From the NCBI GenBank assembly GCA_022925895.1, contig JAKSYS010000100.1:58823-122822 (forward strand): a DNA stretch of 64,000 nt, in the 5' to 3' direction. Under the pieces are notes generated by a model that had not been told where the DNA came from, made no database searches, and was given only the letters and a program-made list of their open reading frames with translations. Origin of the DNA: Fragilaria crotonensis. Its lineage: Eukaryota > Bacillariophyta > Fragilariophyceae > Fragilariales > Fragilariaceae. Position 1 is the stretch's first letter. Every line of letters starts with the position of its first letter. The position numbers and the translations under genes were made by a program. Shown here piece by piece: positions 33,267 to 43,466 of this stretch.

Positions 33267-33400
33267 GCTATTACCAGTACTGTAGTTGGTGAGGCGGTAC
33301 GCCAGTAGGCGTCGGTAGGAGATGCGCTCACAGTGTCGCACGAAGTCTGCTACCGGTACTGTACTACTGGAATTCTTGAACTCTACCGGTACAAGTAGTA

Positions 33401-33440
33401 TGCACTATGCACTATACACTATACACTATACACTATACAC
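33401..33440. repeat. 7-bp microsatellite (ACTATAC)n
   Basis: Five to six copies of a CACTATA-type unit. It directly precedes the truncated Harbinger transposase and may mark the break point of that element. Confidence 0.8.
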
Positions 33441-33441
33441 A

Positions 33442-34134
33442 GGTGTGGACAACTGTTCATCCCAGGGTGCATCGGTTCCATTGATTTCATGCATTGGCAG
33501 TGGAAGAATTGTCCTTCTGCTTGGAAGGGAATGTTTCAGGGTAAGGAGGGGGTTCCGACTATGATTTTGGAAGCGATTTCCGACCACAGTACCAGGTTCT
33601 GGCATTTCAATTTCGGAAGTCCTGGGGCTCTCAATGACATAAATGTGTTGGATCGGTCGCCTCTTTTTTACAATGCGGTCCGTGGAGAAGCACCAAGGGT
33701 TGATTTCACTGTCAATCATCACCAGCACTCAGTGGCATACTGGTTGGCTGACGGCATCTATCCGACATATGCGTGTTTTGTTAAGACAATCCCAAACGCA
33801 ACAACTCGCATGACTGCCCAAGAGGCAAAACGAAAGGATATTGAGCGGGCATTTGGTATACTGCAATGGGTGTCGTCTTTGGGATCGTGAAGCAATGGAC
33901 ACGGTGATCAGGACCTGTGTGGTCTTGCACAACAAAATCATCGATTACGAGCGTGAGCACAGCATCAACGGTGGGTACATCAATGATGCCAACTATGTAC
34001 CATTGCATCACATGGTGGTGCTGCCTCGCGATCCGAATCAATCAGTTGAGGAGAGAGAAGTGCTGATGGGCAATATGCAAAACGCGGAACAACACAATTT
34101 ACTCCAGCATGATTTGATGGTGGAAAGGTGGTAA
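33442..34134 (+). pseudogene. PIF/Harbinger transposase (DDE_Tnp_4 type), 5' truncated
   Basis: Open from the microsatellite on: LFIPGCIGSIDFMHWQWKNC (first catalytic Asp), AWKGMFQGKEG, FGSPGALNDINVLDRSPLF (second Asp) and KDIERAFGILQW (Glu). This is the plant/diatom type of Harbinger nuclease. About 10 residues are then lost and the frame changes near 33860; the other frame resumes with LWDREAMDTVIRTCVVLHN, the usual C-terminus, and ends at 34134. The N-terminal third is missing. All three acidic positions survive, but the truncation and deletion make activity unlikely. Its partner ORF lies on the opposite strand at 34503-35003. Confidence 0.8.
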
Positions 34135-34502
34135 AGGTGGATCGCACTTAACGGCAACGACGATATGGAGGATGGAATTCTTGACGACGGCAACATTGTT
34201 CATTGATAGAACTATCAAACCATAACAAAGTAACAACACTACTACTAGCTAGTCAGTATAGTAGTAGTACATGCTAGGGCTTGAAAGAAGCAGTGTCGGT
34301 AGTAATAGAGGAGTACTAGTATGAATTAATTGCTAGTAGTGCTACTAATCTACTAAGTCCTGTCCTCTCGCTGCGTGCGCCATTGTATTTATCGGTGTCC
34401 CATACCACCAGAAGGACAAGGAGCTACAGCAATATCTCCTCCCCCTTCTCCATCAACACCAACTGGCACTGCATTGTCGTTGTCGCAAAAGAACAAGGCA
34501 TG

Positions 34503-35003
34503 TCAAACTCGCGAATCAATAGTAGTAGCCATATTGATCTCATACTTGTGTAGACCAGATTTCTTCAGGACATTGTAAACCATTTCATGCTTGAAACCTT
34601 TACCAAACTTCACAAGGAACTTCCTCTTTGCATCATTCACATAATCGTCCAAAACCCAACCACTGTGGTACTCACGGAGTACACTCATCAACAAACCAAT
34701 GTACTTGTTCACCTCCATTGGAAGAACCTTGTTAAATGCTGGGTTCTGGAGGGAACACGCGTTGCGTCCAGCATAACCATCCCGCTGTAGTAAGAAGAAC
34801 ACTCGGATCTTCTCCCAAAACATTGCTCCATTCTGATCCGTGCCAATAGCGGCATTTGTCGTCACGACGACATACGCCGAAGCGAGCATCACATCTTCAT
34901 CACCCCTGAAGTTTGGCTGGCCTTTTGCACGGCCAATTTGCTGCTTGAGGGAAGAAAGCAACAGTTCGTCATCATTTCCTGCTGGTGGTGCTGGTGAATT
35001 CAT
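34503..35003 (-). CDS. Harbinger accessory protein, Myb/SANT-like
   Basis: The intact frame starts at the ATG at 35003 (MNSPAPPAGNDDEL) and has 166 codons. It contains DEDVMLASAYVVVTTNA, AIGTDQNGAMFWEKIRVFF and a basic C-terminal half, the pattern of the Myb/SANT- or trihelix-like ORF1 carried by PIF/Harbinger elements (ED-x-x-L...W...G-x-x-Q-x-x-x-x-FW-x-x-I). In known Harbinger elements this protein binds element ends and brings the transposase into the nucleus. Here it converges with the transposase remnant and its 5' end faces the right TIR at 35229. It is the only intact gene of the element. Confidence 0.65.
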   Translation of the reverse strand: MNSPAPPAGNDDELLLSSLKQQIGRAKGQPNFRGDEDVMLASAYVVVTTNAAIGTDQNGAMFWEKIRVFFLLQRDGYAGRNACSLQNPAFNKVLPMEVNKYIGLLMSVLREYHSGWVLDDYVNDAKRKFLVKFGKGFKHEMVYNVLKKSGLHKYEINMATTIDSRV

Positions 35004-35228
35004 GATTGACAATAGTAACGACGACGACGAAACAATAAGGAACAAGAGAAACAAACATCATCGACACAAAGATACCGTGTGTACGAGCACTTTTATGGCG
35101 CGCGGATCCGCGCCCGTTTTTCATCCAGATAATACCAGGGTAGCTCTTCCGGTGGCAAATCGACATATCCGAAATGTCAAAAAAAGATTTCTAAAGACGC
35201 TACTCGAAGAAGTAGCGTTTGAAAAATA

Positions 35229-35252
35229 GCTCCTCCGGTGGGCATGCTCTAA
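35229..35252 (-). repeat. Right TIR and target base triplet of Harbinger copy
   Basis: Read outward-in the end is GAGCATGCCCACCGGAGGAGC (35249-35229), followed outside by TAA (35250-35252), a TWA target as expected. No matching left TIR was found before 33401, in line with left truncation. The end shares GAGCATsCCCACC with the MITE at 14231. Confidence 0.6.
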
Positions 35253-35255
35253 CAT

Positions 35256-35771
35256 GTGATGATGTTAAGAAAGAATTCCGGAACCTCCAGGACAGAATCG
35301 AACCTAGAATTATTGGGTGATGAGCCCTTGGAAAACTTGGATAGTTGGATCGAACATTTTTTGTATAAACACGTCCTTGGGTTGTACTTTGACAAAAGGG
35401 TGCAAGGAGTGTATAAAAAGTTAACACGACATTATAACTTCGTCCATCCGCATCAATCAGATTCATCAGAGATTCCAATCCTGCCGCAGATTCTATTACA
35501 AAATGCACCATGTTTGATTTGTGACATCCATCCGCGCAAAAGATACGGTCGATTCTGGAGGTTGCGGAAAATTGACTTTTCCGTACTGGAAATGAGTACT
35601 GGACTACTAGATGCACTCACTAGCGCACCCCAGTTTTCGTGTCCCACCGTTCCACGTTGCGAGGTAGTGCAACCTTTAAAACCCCAAATTCGAACACGCT
35701 ACAATAGTCCATGTCAAGATGGACCAATTATGCTTGCTGATGGGGAGAACGTGCGAATGGATTTGTATTAG
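35256..35771 (+). CDS. Uncertain ORF, 171 codons
   Basis: The plus-strand frame has no recognised domain. A minus-strand frame of 138 codons overlaps it, and composition does not decide between them. Parts such as LDSWIEHFLYKHVLGLYFDK look protein-like. It starts immediately outside the Harbinger end. Listed with low confidence as the best candidate in the stretch. Confidence 0.2.
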   Translation: MMMLRKNSGTSRTESNLELLGDEPLENLDSWIEHFLYKHVLGLYFDKRVQGVYKKLTRHYNFVHPHQSDSSEIPILPQILLQNAPCLICDIHPRKRYGRFWRLRKIDFSVLEMSTGLLDALTSAPQFSCPTVPRCEVVQPLKPQIRTRYNSPCQDGPIMLADGENVRMDLY

Positions 35772-35881
35772 GAAAACGACATCCATTTTCTCTTGATGTC
35801 AATTTCTTTGTTGATACAATTTAGATGTAAGTAAAGATCATGTAATTTTTCCGAAAATGAATATCCTCATCAGGGTTAGTC

Positions 35882-36245
35882 AGCAGTGACCATAGTTCAG
35901 GTAAAGTGACTCATGGTGAGCAAACGACTCAGGTAAAGTGACTCACGGTGAGCAAATGATTCAGGTAAAATGACTCACGGTGAGCAAATGACTCAGGTAA
36001 AACGACTCAGGCTGAGCAAATGACTCAGGTAAAACGACTCATGAATAGAAAATTTTCCTAACCGGATTGCGTGCTCGTCATTTATAATCCGGAAAATGAC
36101 TCTGGCAGATACTTAATCTGGACGAATGACTCAGGTTTATGAAGAATGCCTGAACAAATGACTCATGGGTGAGTCATTTTTTTGGTGCCGAAGAAAACGA
36201 CTCAGGCATCAAACGACTCATGCACGTGAAAACGACTCATGCAAA
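35882..36245. repeat. GACTCA motif array with 32-bp tandem core
   Basis: 35906-36033 is made of four 32-bp units of the form (G/A)(T/C)GACTCA-x-GGTGAGCAAA-x-GACTCAGGTAAA, with a partial unit before. Beyond the tandem core, further GACTCA words continue to 36245 with unrelated spacers. About 14 exact GACTCA/TGAGTC words occur in ~340 bp. TGACTCA is the classical bZIP (AP-1/GCN4) site; the function here is unproven. The array is 0.93 kb upstream of the LTD gene at 37177. Confidence 0.75.
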
Positions 36246-37176
36246 GGCGAAAACCCTAATAAGGTAAAGCTTAAATGCGAATCGTGAGAATCAATTCTCA
36301 TCTAATTGATTTTCGGATAATTCGAAGTTTACGTGGGAAGCATCTATGACCATTTTTGTCGTTGTTTCTCGATCTCCGGCGTTGTATATTCACGCTCGAT
36401 CTACTAAACACGCTCTCAACCGATGCTCAGTCCGACAAGATCATTTTTTTCAATAGGACGAGCTCGCATAAACAAATCCTGACCTCGTGATGGCAAGCAC
36501 GTCATTTTGAGGCGTTATCAGTGTCGACGCCGGATTTGTACGACGAAAAGTCAATTTTCCGCAACCTCCTGCATGTAACACAGTGTAACACGCATTCTTT
36601 GTCAGATGTAAGGGAAATGTTATGAACAGGACGATTCGAGCACCTCTAAGCGCGATACATCCACTTAGCATTCTACCGGTAGTAGTCGTAGATGAGATGG
36701 GAGTAAAAATGTGTTAGTGGTGAGGTGGTCCCATTAGATTCAGTTTATGCGCCTTGTCACTGCGAGAAATCGGTGAGATGAACCTGGAAGATTCACCTTC
36801 GGCCTTACACACGGATTTCTTCACATCGCAGCGGATAATTTGAACACACCTGGTAGAGTCATCATGGTTGGGGTGTGCTGAGAGATTCATTGATCTATCC
36901 AATAGTACTGTACCGGTAGCTCGTTCGATCCATCTCTAAAGATTCAAGGGGCAGCACCAAGATTCAGCTCAACGATCCCGCTGTCCTCGATACATCCTTT
37001 AGTCTGCGACACGCGCACAACCATGAATGTGCTTGGCCGGAGCATGAGACCTAAGCATAATTGTGCTGAATCTTTTTTTTAGTGCTACAACTTGAATCTT
37101 TCAAATAAACTCCACAACGCTGCGATTTCTCCCACATTCAAAGAATTGCTCAAGAGAAACACTTCATCGCAAAACC
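36246..37176. other. Gene-free upstream region of LTD gene A
   Basis: No supported gene. The last ~60 bp before the ATG (GCGATTTCTCC...CAAAACC) are nearly identical to the region upstream of the paralogue at 63155, so part of the promoter or leader was duplicated too. A GTAC-type palindrome lies at 36904-36919. Confidence 0.5.
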
Positions 37177-39576
37177 ATGGCAAATCACTTCAGGGCAGTG
37201 ATTTATCTAGTCGGCATCGCTTTCGGCACTTTTGCTTCGGCAGCCAACGAACTTGTCATCAGCGAGTACATCGAGGGTACATCTAACAACAAAGCCATTG
37301 AGTTGTGCAATCCGTCGTCGAGCGCTGTCAATCTGGCAACTGCTAACTACGTGCTTTTCATATCCTACAACGGTGGCACTTCCACTTCTACAATCCCTCT
37401 CAGTGGCACTGTTCCGGCAGGAGGATCCTTTGTCATTGCCAACAATCAAGCCTCTACCAACATCTTGTCAAAGGCAAACCAGACTTCCAGTTCTCTCTCC
37501 TTCAGTGGTGACGATGCGATTGTTCTCAAAGTTGGAGCTGCCGGGACTGTTGTAGACTCATATGGTCAGGTTGGAGTTCGAGTTGACTTTGGTACAGACA
37601 AGACTTACCGCAAGAAGTCTTGTGGAATCAGGGATGTTGTCACTACCGATGCTTTCAATCGCACGGTCCAATACAACGAGTTCGCCGTGGACACTTTCGA
37701 CGGTCTCAATAGCTGCCCATCCGGCTGTGGGCAGACTGTTTCGCCAATTGGCCAGCCCACTGCATCGCCAACCATCCAGCCCACTGCGTCAAACACGGCA
37801 TCCCCGACATTGCCCTTAAGCCAGCCCACTGCTTCCCCAACAGCGACCCCGACTTCCTCGCCGACGGGCAAACCCACTGTGTCACCTACTGCTTCCCCAA
37901 CCGCATCCTCTACAGCTCCTCAAACTACTCCCCCGACAGGATCGCCGAGTGCCTCTCCAACCGCGCCACCCCTTTTGGCAAGTGATTTGGTTATCAGCGA
38001 GTACATCGAGGGTTCGTCCAACAACAAAGTGATTGAGTTGTGCAATCCGTCGTCGACGGCCGTAGACTTGGCAACTGATGGCTACGTGCTTCAGATATAC
38101 TTCAACGGTGCCACTACTCTCGGTAACACAATCGCCCTCAGTGGGATCGTTCCGGCAGGAGGATCCTTTGTCCTTGCCAACAATCAAGCCGCATCTGGCA
38201 TACGATTGAATGCCAACCAGACTTCTAGTTTTCTTAACTTCAATGGTGACGATGCTGTCGTGCTAAGGAAGAGCGGTGTAAGCGGCACTGTTGTAGACTC
38301 ATTCGGCCAGGTTGGAAATCGAACTGATTTTGGTACCGGCAAGACATACCGCAAGAAGTCTTGTGGAATCAGGGATGTTGTCACTACAGACACTTTCAAT
38401 AGCACGGACCTATACGACGAGTTCGCCGAGGACACTTTCGACGGTCTCAATAGCTGCCCATCCGGCTGCGGGCCAACTGCGTTGCCCACTGTCCTGCCGA
38501 CTATCCAGCCCACCGCTTCACCAACATTGACCCCGACTTCCTCGCCGTCGAAGCAACCAACTGCGTTGCCAACCGCTTCTCCGACGGACAAACCCACTGC
38601 CTTGCCAACTACTGCCCCAACTTCGCCTCCGACTGATTCACCATCTTCCTTTCCATCCGTTACTCCAACAAAGTCCCCGAGCTCTTCTCCATCTGCTTTC
38701 CCTACTACGACCCCGAGTTCGCCTCCTTCTGCTGTCCCAACAACGTCCCCGAGTTTGACTCCTTCTGCTGTCCCAACAACGTCCCCGAGTTCGCCTCCTT
38801 CTGCTGTCCCAACAACGTCCCCGAGTTTGACTCCTTCTGCTGTCCCAACAACGTCCCCGAGTTTGACTCCATCTGCTGTCCCAACAACGTCCCCGAGTTT
38901 GACTCCTTCTGCTGTCCCAACAACGTCCCCGAGTTTGACTCCTTCTGCTGTCCCGACTGCATCGCCAACTGCCCGGCCAACCGGACCGACAGCTCGGCCA
39001 ACTGGATTCCCCACGACATTGAGACCAACTCGATTCCCCACGACATTGAGGCCAACTGGATTCCCCACGACAGCGAGGCCAACTGGATTCCCCACCACAG
39101 CGAGGCCAACTGGATTCCCCACCACAGCGAGGCCAACAGGTTCGCCGACATTGAGGCCAACTGGACTCCCCACCACAGCGAGGCCGACTGGATTCCCCAC
39201 AACAGCGAGGCCGACTGGATTCCCCACAACAGCGAGGCCGACTGGATTCCCCACCACAGCGAGGCCGACTGGATTCCCCACAACAGCGAGGCCAACAGGT
39301 TCGCCGACATTGAGGCCAACCGGATTCCCCACAACAGCGAGGCCGACTGGATTCCCCACAACAGCGAGGCCGACTGGATTCCCCACAACAGCGAGGCCGA
39401 CTGGATTCCCCACCACAGCGAGGCCAACAGGTTCGCCGACTGTTAGGCCAACCGGATTCCCCACCACAGCGAGGCCAACCGGATTCCCCACCACAGCGAG
39501 GCCAACAGGTTCGCCGACTGATAGGCCAACTGGATTACCCACCACAGCACCCGCAGCCAATTCAACCCTCTTGTGA
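37177..39576 (+). CDS. LTD gene A: secreted protein, two lamin-tail domains and PT-repeat tail
   Basis: An intact 799-codon frame from ATG 37177. Residues 1-22 form a signal peptide (hydrophobic core AVIYLVGIAFGTFASA). LTD1 (~23-175) and LTD2 (~268-425) each start with LVISEYIEG-x-SNNK-x-IELCNPSS and include PAGGSFV-x-ANNQ, the GDDA block and VVDS-x-GQVG, the pattern of extracellular lamin-tail domains. Each ends in CGIRDVVTTD and an SCPSGCG knot. A Pro/Thr/Ser linker joins them. The tail (~430-799) is nearly all PT-repeat: a 12-residue VPTTSPSLTPSA unit, then a 9-residue ARPTGFPTT unit. PT-repeats are typically O-glycosylated, extended stalks in algal wall proteins (general knowledge). No GPI or membrane anchor is seen. 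Likely surface or matrix protein; a paralogue lies inverted at 59251-63155. Confidence 0.85.
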   Translation: MANHFRAVIYLVGIAFGTFASAANELVISEYIEGTSNNKAIELCNPSSSAVNLATANYVLFISYNGGTSTSTIPLSGTVPAGGSFVIANNQASTNILSKANQTSSSLSFSGDDAIVLKVGAAGTVVDSYGQVGVRVDFGTDKTYRKKSCGIRDVVTTDAFNRTVQYNEFAVDTFDGLNSCPSGCGQTVSPIGQPTASPTIQPTASNTASPTLPLSQPTASPTATPTSSPTGKPTVSPTASPTASSTAPQTTPPTGSPSASPTAPPLLASDLVISEYIEGSSNNKVIELCNPSSTAVDLATDGYVLQIYFNGATTLGNTIALSGIVPAGGSFVLANNQAASGIRLNANQTSSFLNFNGDDAVVLRKSGVSGTVVDSFGQVGNRTDFGTGKTYRKKSCGIRDVVTTDTFNSTDLYDEFAEDTFDGLNSCPSGCGPTALPTVLPTIQPTASPTLTPTSSPSKQPTALPTASPTDKPTALPTTAPTSPPTDSPSSFPSVTPTKSPSSSPSAFPTTTPSSPPSAVPTTSPSLTPSAVPTTSPSSPPSAVPTTSPSLTPSAVPTTSPSLTPSAVPTTSPSLTPSAVPTTSPSLTPSAVPTASPTARPTGPTARPTGFPTTLRPTRFPTTLRPTGFPTTARPTGFPTTARPTGFPTTARPTGSPTLRPTGLPTTARPTGFPTTARPTGFPTTARPTGFPTTARPTGFPTTARPTGSPTLRPTGFPTTARPTGFPTTARPTGFPTTARPTGFPTTARPTGSPTVRPTGFPTTARPTGFPTTARPTGSPTDRPTGLPTTAPAANSTLL
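38705..38960 (+). repeat. 36-bp tandem repeat, coding
   Basis: About seven units of ACTCCTTCTGCTGTCCCAAC plus AACGTCCCCGAGTTTG, encoding VPTTSPSLTPSA-type peptides in gene A; two units carry CCGAGTTCGCC in place of the Leu-Thr codons. Confidence 0.8.
38985..39565 (+). repeat. 27-bp tandem repeat, coding
   Basis: About twenty units of the type ACTGGATTCCCCACCACAGC plus GAGGCCA, encoding TGFPTTARP in gene A, with interspersed TGSPTLRP units. The same repeat, inverted, occurs in gene B (59300-59510). Confidence 0.85.
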
Positions 39577-40128
39577 ACTGGAATGCTGTCGCATAGGGCG
39601 ATGTGAGATCGATTTCTAGATATCTTATTGTTTACCAACTTCATGTTGCTGTTTTGTCAGATTAGGATGCTCATTCTTTTATGTACGCATTTGAATAAAT
39701 GGAATGGTCTGAAACAAAGAACGTCTCGACTAAGATGTGCATGCTGAATGTTTCAAATGTATTATTCGCAAGAATGAGGAACCTGGTTCCGCGATATCAC
39801 CGCAGGAAGTTTGCCTGGCCACTAAGTATAAATTTCGCAATCTCGACTGCGTCCGATCGTCAGTCCCACTCGCGATGATGTCAAGGCTGACGCCTCGAGT
39901 TGGTTGAAACCCTAGAGGCAAAGCATTGTTGAGCAATGGATGTTATGCATCCTGGTCTATTCCTACATTCCATCAGCAAATACCAACAAGGCAAGTCGTC
40001 ATCGGGATAATCGAAGATCTTTCTGCTAGCTGTTCAGGCCGACTGGTTGGTTCGTCTTGGTCATCGCGTACGATGTCGTCTGCCATTTCGAGTGGCGCAC
40101 TCTGCCAAAATGGTGCGCACCGCCGGAG
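39577..40128. other. Gene-free 3' flank of LTD gene A
   Basis: No supported gene. It has no visible similarity to the 3' flank of gene B. Confidence 0.4.
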
Positions 40129-40576
40129 TCAAGCCAACCTTGGCTTGCCCAATTTAAAATGAAATACATCAACAAGCTCGTATGGAATCGAGTTAGCTCC
40201 CTGAGAATTCTGAACGCCAGCATCAAATAAGCAAATAAGAGCTCTGTTCTGTCGTCGTCCTGGGGTACGAAGGCATAATTTAGCAGACACTCCGGGCAGA
40301 GTCGCCATAGTAGTCAACCGAACTTCGAACCCCGCCTGGATAGTCTTCAACATCTGCATAAGATCGATACTCTCCATGCATGTAAGTTTCCCTTCAACTA
40401 CGACCTCCATTGCGGCGGTCCGAGTGCACACGCTGAAGGAATTTCAATGACGAGAAATTCACTACTCGTACCTTTGTACGAACGATTCCATTCCCTGGAT
40501 CGACCTGTGCACCAACGATTGCAACCATAAAAACCATGAAGCTCAGAACGATCAGCACTTTCAACAACATCATCAT
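40129..40576 (-). pseudogene. Small secreted protein, one frameshift
   Basis: The frame from ATG 40576 starts with a clear signal peptide (hydrophobic run LLKVLIVLSFMVFMVAIVGA, then QVDP). It runs out after 60 codons, but a one-base shift near 40430 leads into the frame ending at 40129, giving about 150 residues in total. The mature part has three Cys and no known domain. The shift may be a real lesion or an indel error. Confidence 0.35.
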
Positions 40577-40788
40577 CTTGAGGAAGTTATACAGTAATGA
40601 GCAGGCGTATAGTGTTGTTGATACCTATGGAGGTGCACTTAACATACGTTACAATCGCCTTTTGGACCTTATTGGTGCACAGGGACTTGGCGAGTTAAAT
40701 GGGCGCTTCCATCTTTGCTGGAATGCCGTCTCCAAAATGAGATTGCTAGCCATCCTTGAGGCTTTTCTGTGAGGTAAACTTTCACAAG

Positions 40789-41461
40789 TCACGGTCTTCC
40801 GTGGTTCTTGATGAGATATGGACCAGAGTGCGAGCCTGGCGCAACCAAACATGATCTGGCCGCCGAATGTCCATCAGTATCCGACTGGAGTTGTTCGAGG
40901 AGCTCCAAATCGACTCGCTCCTTTCGAATCATACGCTGTGACACCTTATTGTTCAAGATGATGACTTGCATGTCATAAATGAAAATGACATGATGAGGCA
41001 TCAAGAATGCCATTGAAGTATTGGAACCCTGTCGTAACCAACATGCCGGCCTGCACAATATTGTCACCCTGCTATGACGTTAATTCATCCCGGATTCCGT
41101 CAGTAATCTGAACTCTGAACCACGAGTCATTGTTGACGTACATCCCAGTGTTGGCAATGCTGCCTGGTAGCTCCAAGAGCTGAGGCGATGCGAATGTAAT
41201 TCAGAAGTACGTGTCTTGGGAAAAGCCGGAGTAAGTGGAGTGCGATCCGGGTGTGCCCACCAGAATGACCAGGCCTGTGCCTGACCGTTCAAAGTAAAAT
41301 CCGGTAACTGGCAGGGCAATGACTCTGACAACAAAAAATCGGAGGCTCCACTTTGGCAGGATTGTTCGAGAGGAAGCATTCAGGACTTTCCCCCGGCGCT
41401 CGGCGTCCGCAGTTTTTTGTTTGTTTTGAGAAACCTTCGGTACGCCATGCTTGCAATCCAA
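40789..41461 (-). pseudogene. Remnant of an unrecognised gene
   Basis: The minus-strand frame from 41461 reads as protein-like (GFYFERSGTGLVILVGTP, YSGFSQDTYF), meets a TGA near 41200, continues with GSIANTGMYVNNDSWFRVQ, meets a TAG near 41062 and continues with GMLVTTGFQYFNGILD. Two in-frame stops in otherwise coherent text indicate a pseudogene. The family is not recognised. A shifted tail continues to about 40789. Confidence 0.35.
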
Positions 41462-41988
41462 ACAATGATGTCACATAATATCCAGGCAAAAGGCCAGTCT
41501 GCTTGCTGGATGCTGTGTTGCTGGACGCTGCTAAGGATGCAGTGTTTCCTGTGAGTGATGAATTTGACCCAAAGCCTGGCAGTGCTGCAATTGTCTTGCT
41601 TGAGGGGTGCTGCAGATAGTAGAGTCACCATTTTTGGCCTATTCTGATAGCAACCACAGTGTGACAAACCGTGGGATTGCAAAAGATACGCATGCACTGT
41701 AGTAGTCCCTACTAGCTAGAGATAGTAGCATCAAATATGTACGTATTCATGAGTGCTTACGATATGTTCTTGATGATTTGCTCTCTTTTGTTATACTCCG
41801 ATACTTTCACACTGGAAGTGATTTTTATGTTTGGTCCTGTCCTACTAGTATAGCATCTGCGTGCAACTACCGTAGCAAGCACATAAGGCCGATGCTTACA
41901 GAAAATGAGAATCGACATGCCTCAAAAATCGACGTCATTTTTATTAAAACTCAATGCTTACGTTCTCAATAGTCGACATAAATCGGGA

Positions 41989-42056
41989 AAAAAACTGTGT
42001 CGAATTTTGAAGGACCGGGTCCTTTTCACGAGGCACTGAAAAATCGACACAGTTTT
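41989..42056. repeat. Inverted repeat upstream of Harbinger-2 transposase
   Basis: AAAACTGTGTCGA (41989-42001) is repeated inverted as TCGACACAGTTTT (42044-42056), with GGACCGGGTCC inside and GGACCCGG just outside. It may be a subterminal structure of the element. Confidence 0.6.
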
Positions 42057-42212
42057 CGAAGAGGACCCGGTTTTCGTCATAAATCGACACTGGAGTACTC
42101 GCTACCAGCTCTGATTGGCATCGAAGTGGTCCGATTGGCATGTCTTGCACATTGTTTGTCAAACAATATAATACCACCGTCCACCCTTGTTGAATTCATT
42201 TCGCAAGCAACC

Positions 42213-43466
42213 ATGGGTGTGAAAGGTTCTAAACTTGTTGCAATTGACTTGCTGAAGGGCCTGTGTGGTTTTGATGGCAATGCTCTGCTCACCCAAAGTG
42301 ATTGTTTTGACGAAAAGGGTGACATTGACGAGGAGAGATATGAAGAATATGTCAGGCAAGAAGATGACGACGACGAACTGAAGAGAAAGGTGCGCCTTGC
42401 TTTGGCCTATGTGGTTAGACAGACAATCAAACGAAAGAGAGAACTCTCCATGGAGTCCACGAGACAAGAAAACCGCCCGACGAAGAAAACTCGGATTGCG
42501 CGTCCAAGATGGTATACTGATCCCGTCACACGAGTGCGTCGCAAGAAGATGCCAAAAATGAGTGCAAGGTGGGAGGATTACATTGATAACCCGCAACCAA
42601 GCAATCCACATTGGGCCAAGGAGTTTCGACAAAACTTTCGGTTGCCCTACACATCGTATGTCATGATTCTTGACATGATATCATCTGAGGACAAGAGTGA
42701 ACGATTGTTTGACAGATGGAAGACACACTATGACAGCTGTTACATTGAACGAGAAAACAATAAAAAGAACAAAAAGGTTTCACCAATCGAATTACTGCTC
42801 TTGGGTTCGCTTCGCTATCTGGGAAGAGGATGGACCTTTGACGACATGCGTGATGTGACATACATCAGTCGGGATGTTCATCGCAAGTTCTTTCACCAAT
42901 TTGTGAAGTTTGGCGCAACAGTGCTCTACCCCATGTACGTATCTGCACCATATATGGTAGAAGAACTGAGGGATTGTGAGCAGGAATACAATATTGCTGG
43001 TTTTCCAGGTTGCATTGGAAGCACAGATGCAACTCATATTCCGCTTGAAAACAAGGTTTGTGTTTCATTGCGTCAAGTGTACCTTGGCTTCAAGTCAAAA
43101 AGTACAATGCAAACGTACAATTTGACGTGCAATCATCGGCGCCAAATCTTGCACACAACAGCAGGACACCCACGTAGATGGAACGACAAAACATTGATTC
43201 GTTTCGATACTTTTATGTCGGAGCTTCGTGACGGAGCACTAAACGACAAAATGGATTTCGAGTTGAGGACACGACAAGGAATGACAGATGATGATGAAGG
43301 CGAGGACAGGACTCTAAAGCTCAAGGGGGCATATGTCATAGTGGATAATGGCTACCTTGAGTGGTCAACAACAGTGCCGCCCTTGAAAGATTTGTGCAAC
43401 CGGTCGGAGCTGAGGTTTTCGCAGTGGCTAGAGCCCATGAGAAAGGACGTCGAGTGTACCTTGTGA
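42213..43466 (+). pseudogene. PIF/Harbinger transposase 2, cut at its 3' end by Copia-2 LTR
   Basis: The open frame is long (it extends 5' to 41997), but the first in-frame ATG is at 42213. Basic and acidic N-terminal region, then LLLLGSLRYLGRGWTFDD, FPGCIGSTDATHIPLE (first Asp), GHPRRWNDKTLIRFD (second Asp) and AYVIVDNGYLEW. The frame ends RKDVECTL: the Glu of RKDVEC fits the third catalytic residue, and the conserved FGILKGR that should follow is missing. The break coincides with the start of the LTR at 43462. No frame lesion is seen before it, so the interruption is recent or the copy was intact when hit. Confidence 0.8.

Noticed and set aside
35882-36245. GACTCA tandem as a CRISPR array
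   Set aside because: 32-bp units without spacers; eukaryotic context; no cas genes.
38705-39565. CRISPR-like direct repeats
   Set aside because: The units are head-to-tail without unique spacers and are translated as PT repeats.
38184-39644. Long minus-strand open frames (486 and 240 codons) opposite LTD gene A
   Set aside because: They are mirror frames of the 27- and 36-bp PT repeats (Val/Gly- and Trp/Ser-rich), with no start context or domain; the plus frame has signal peptide and LTDs.
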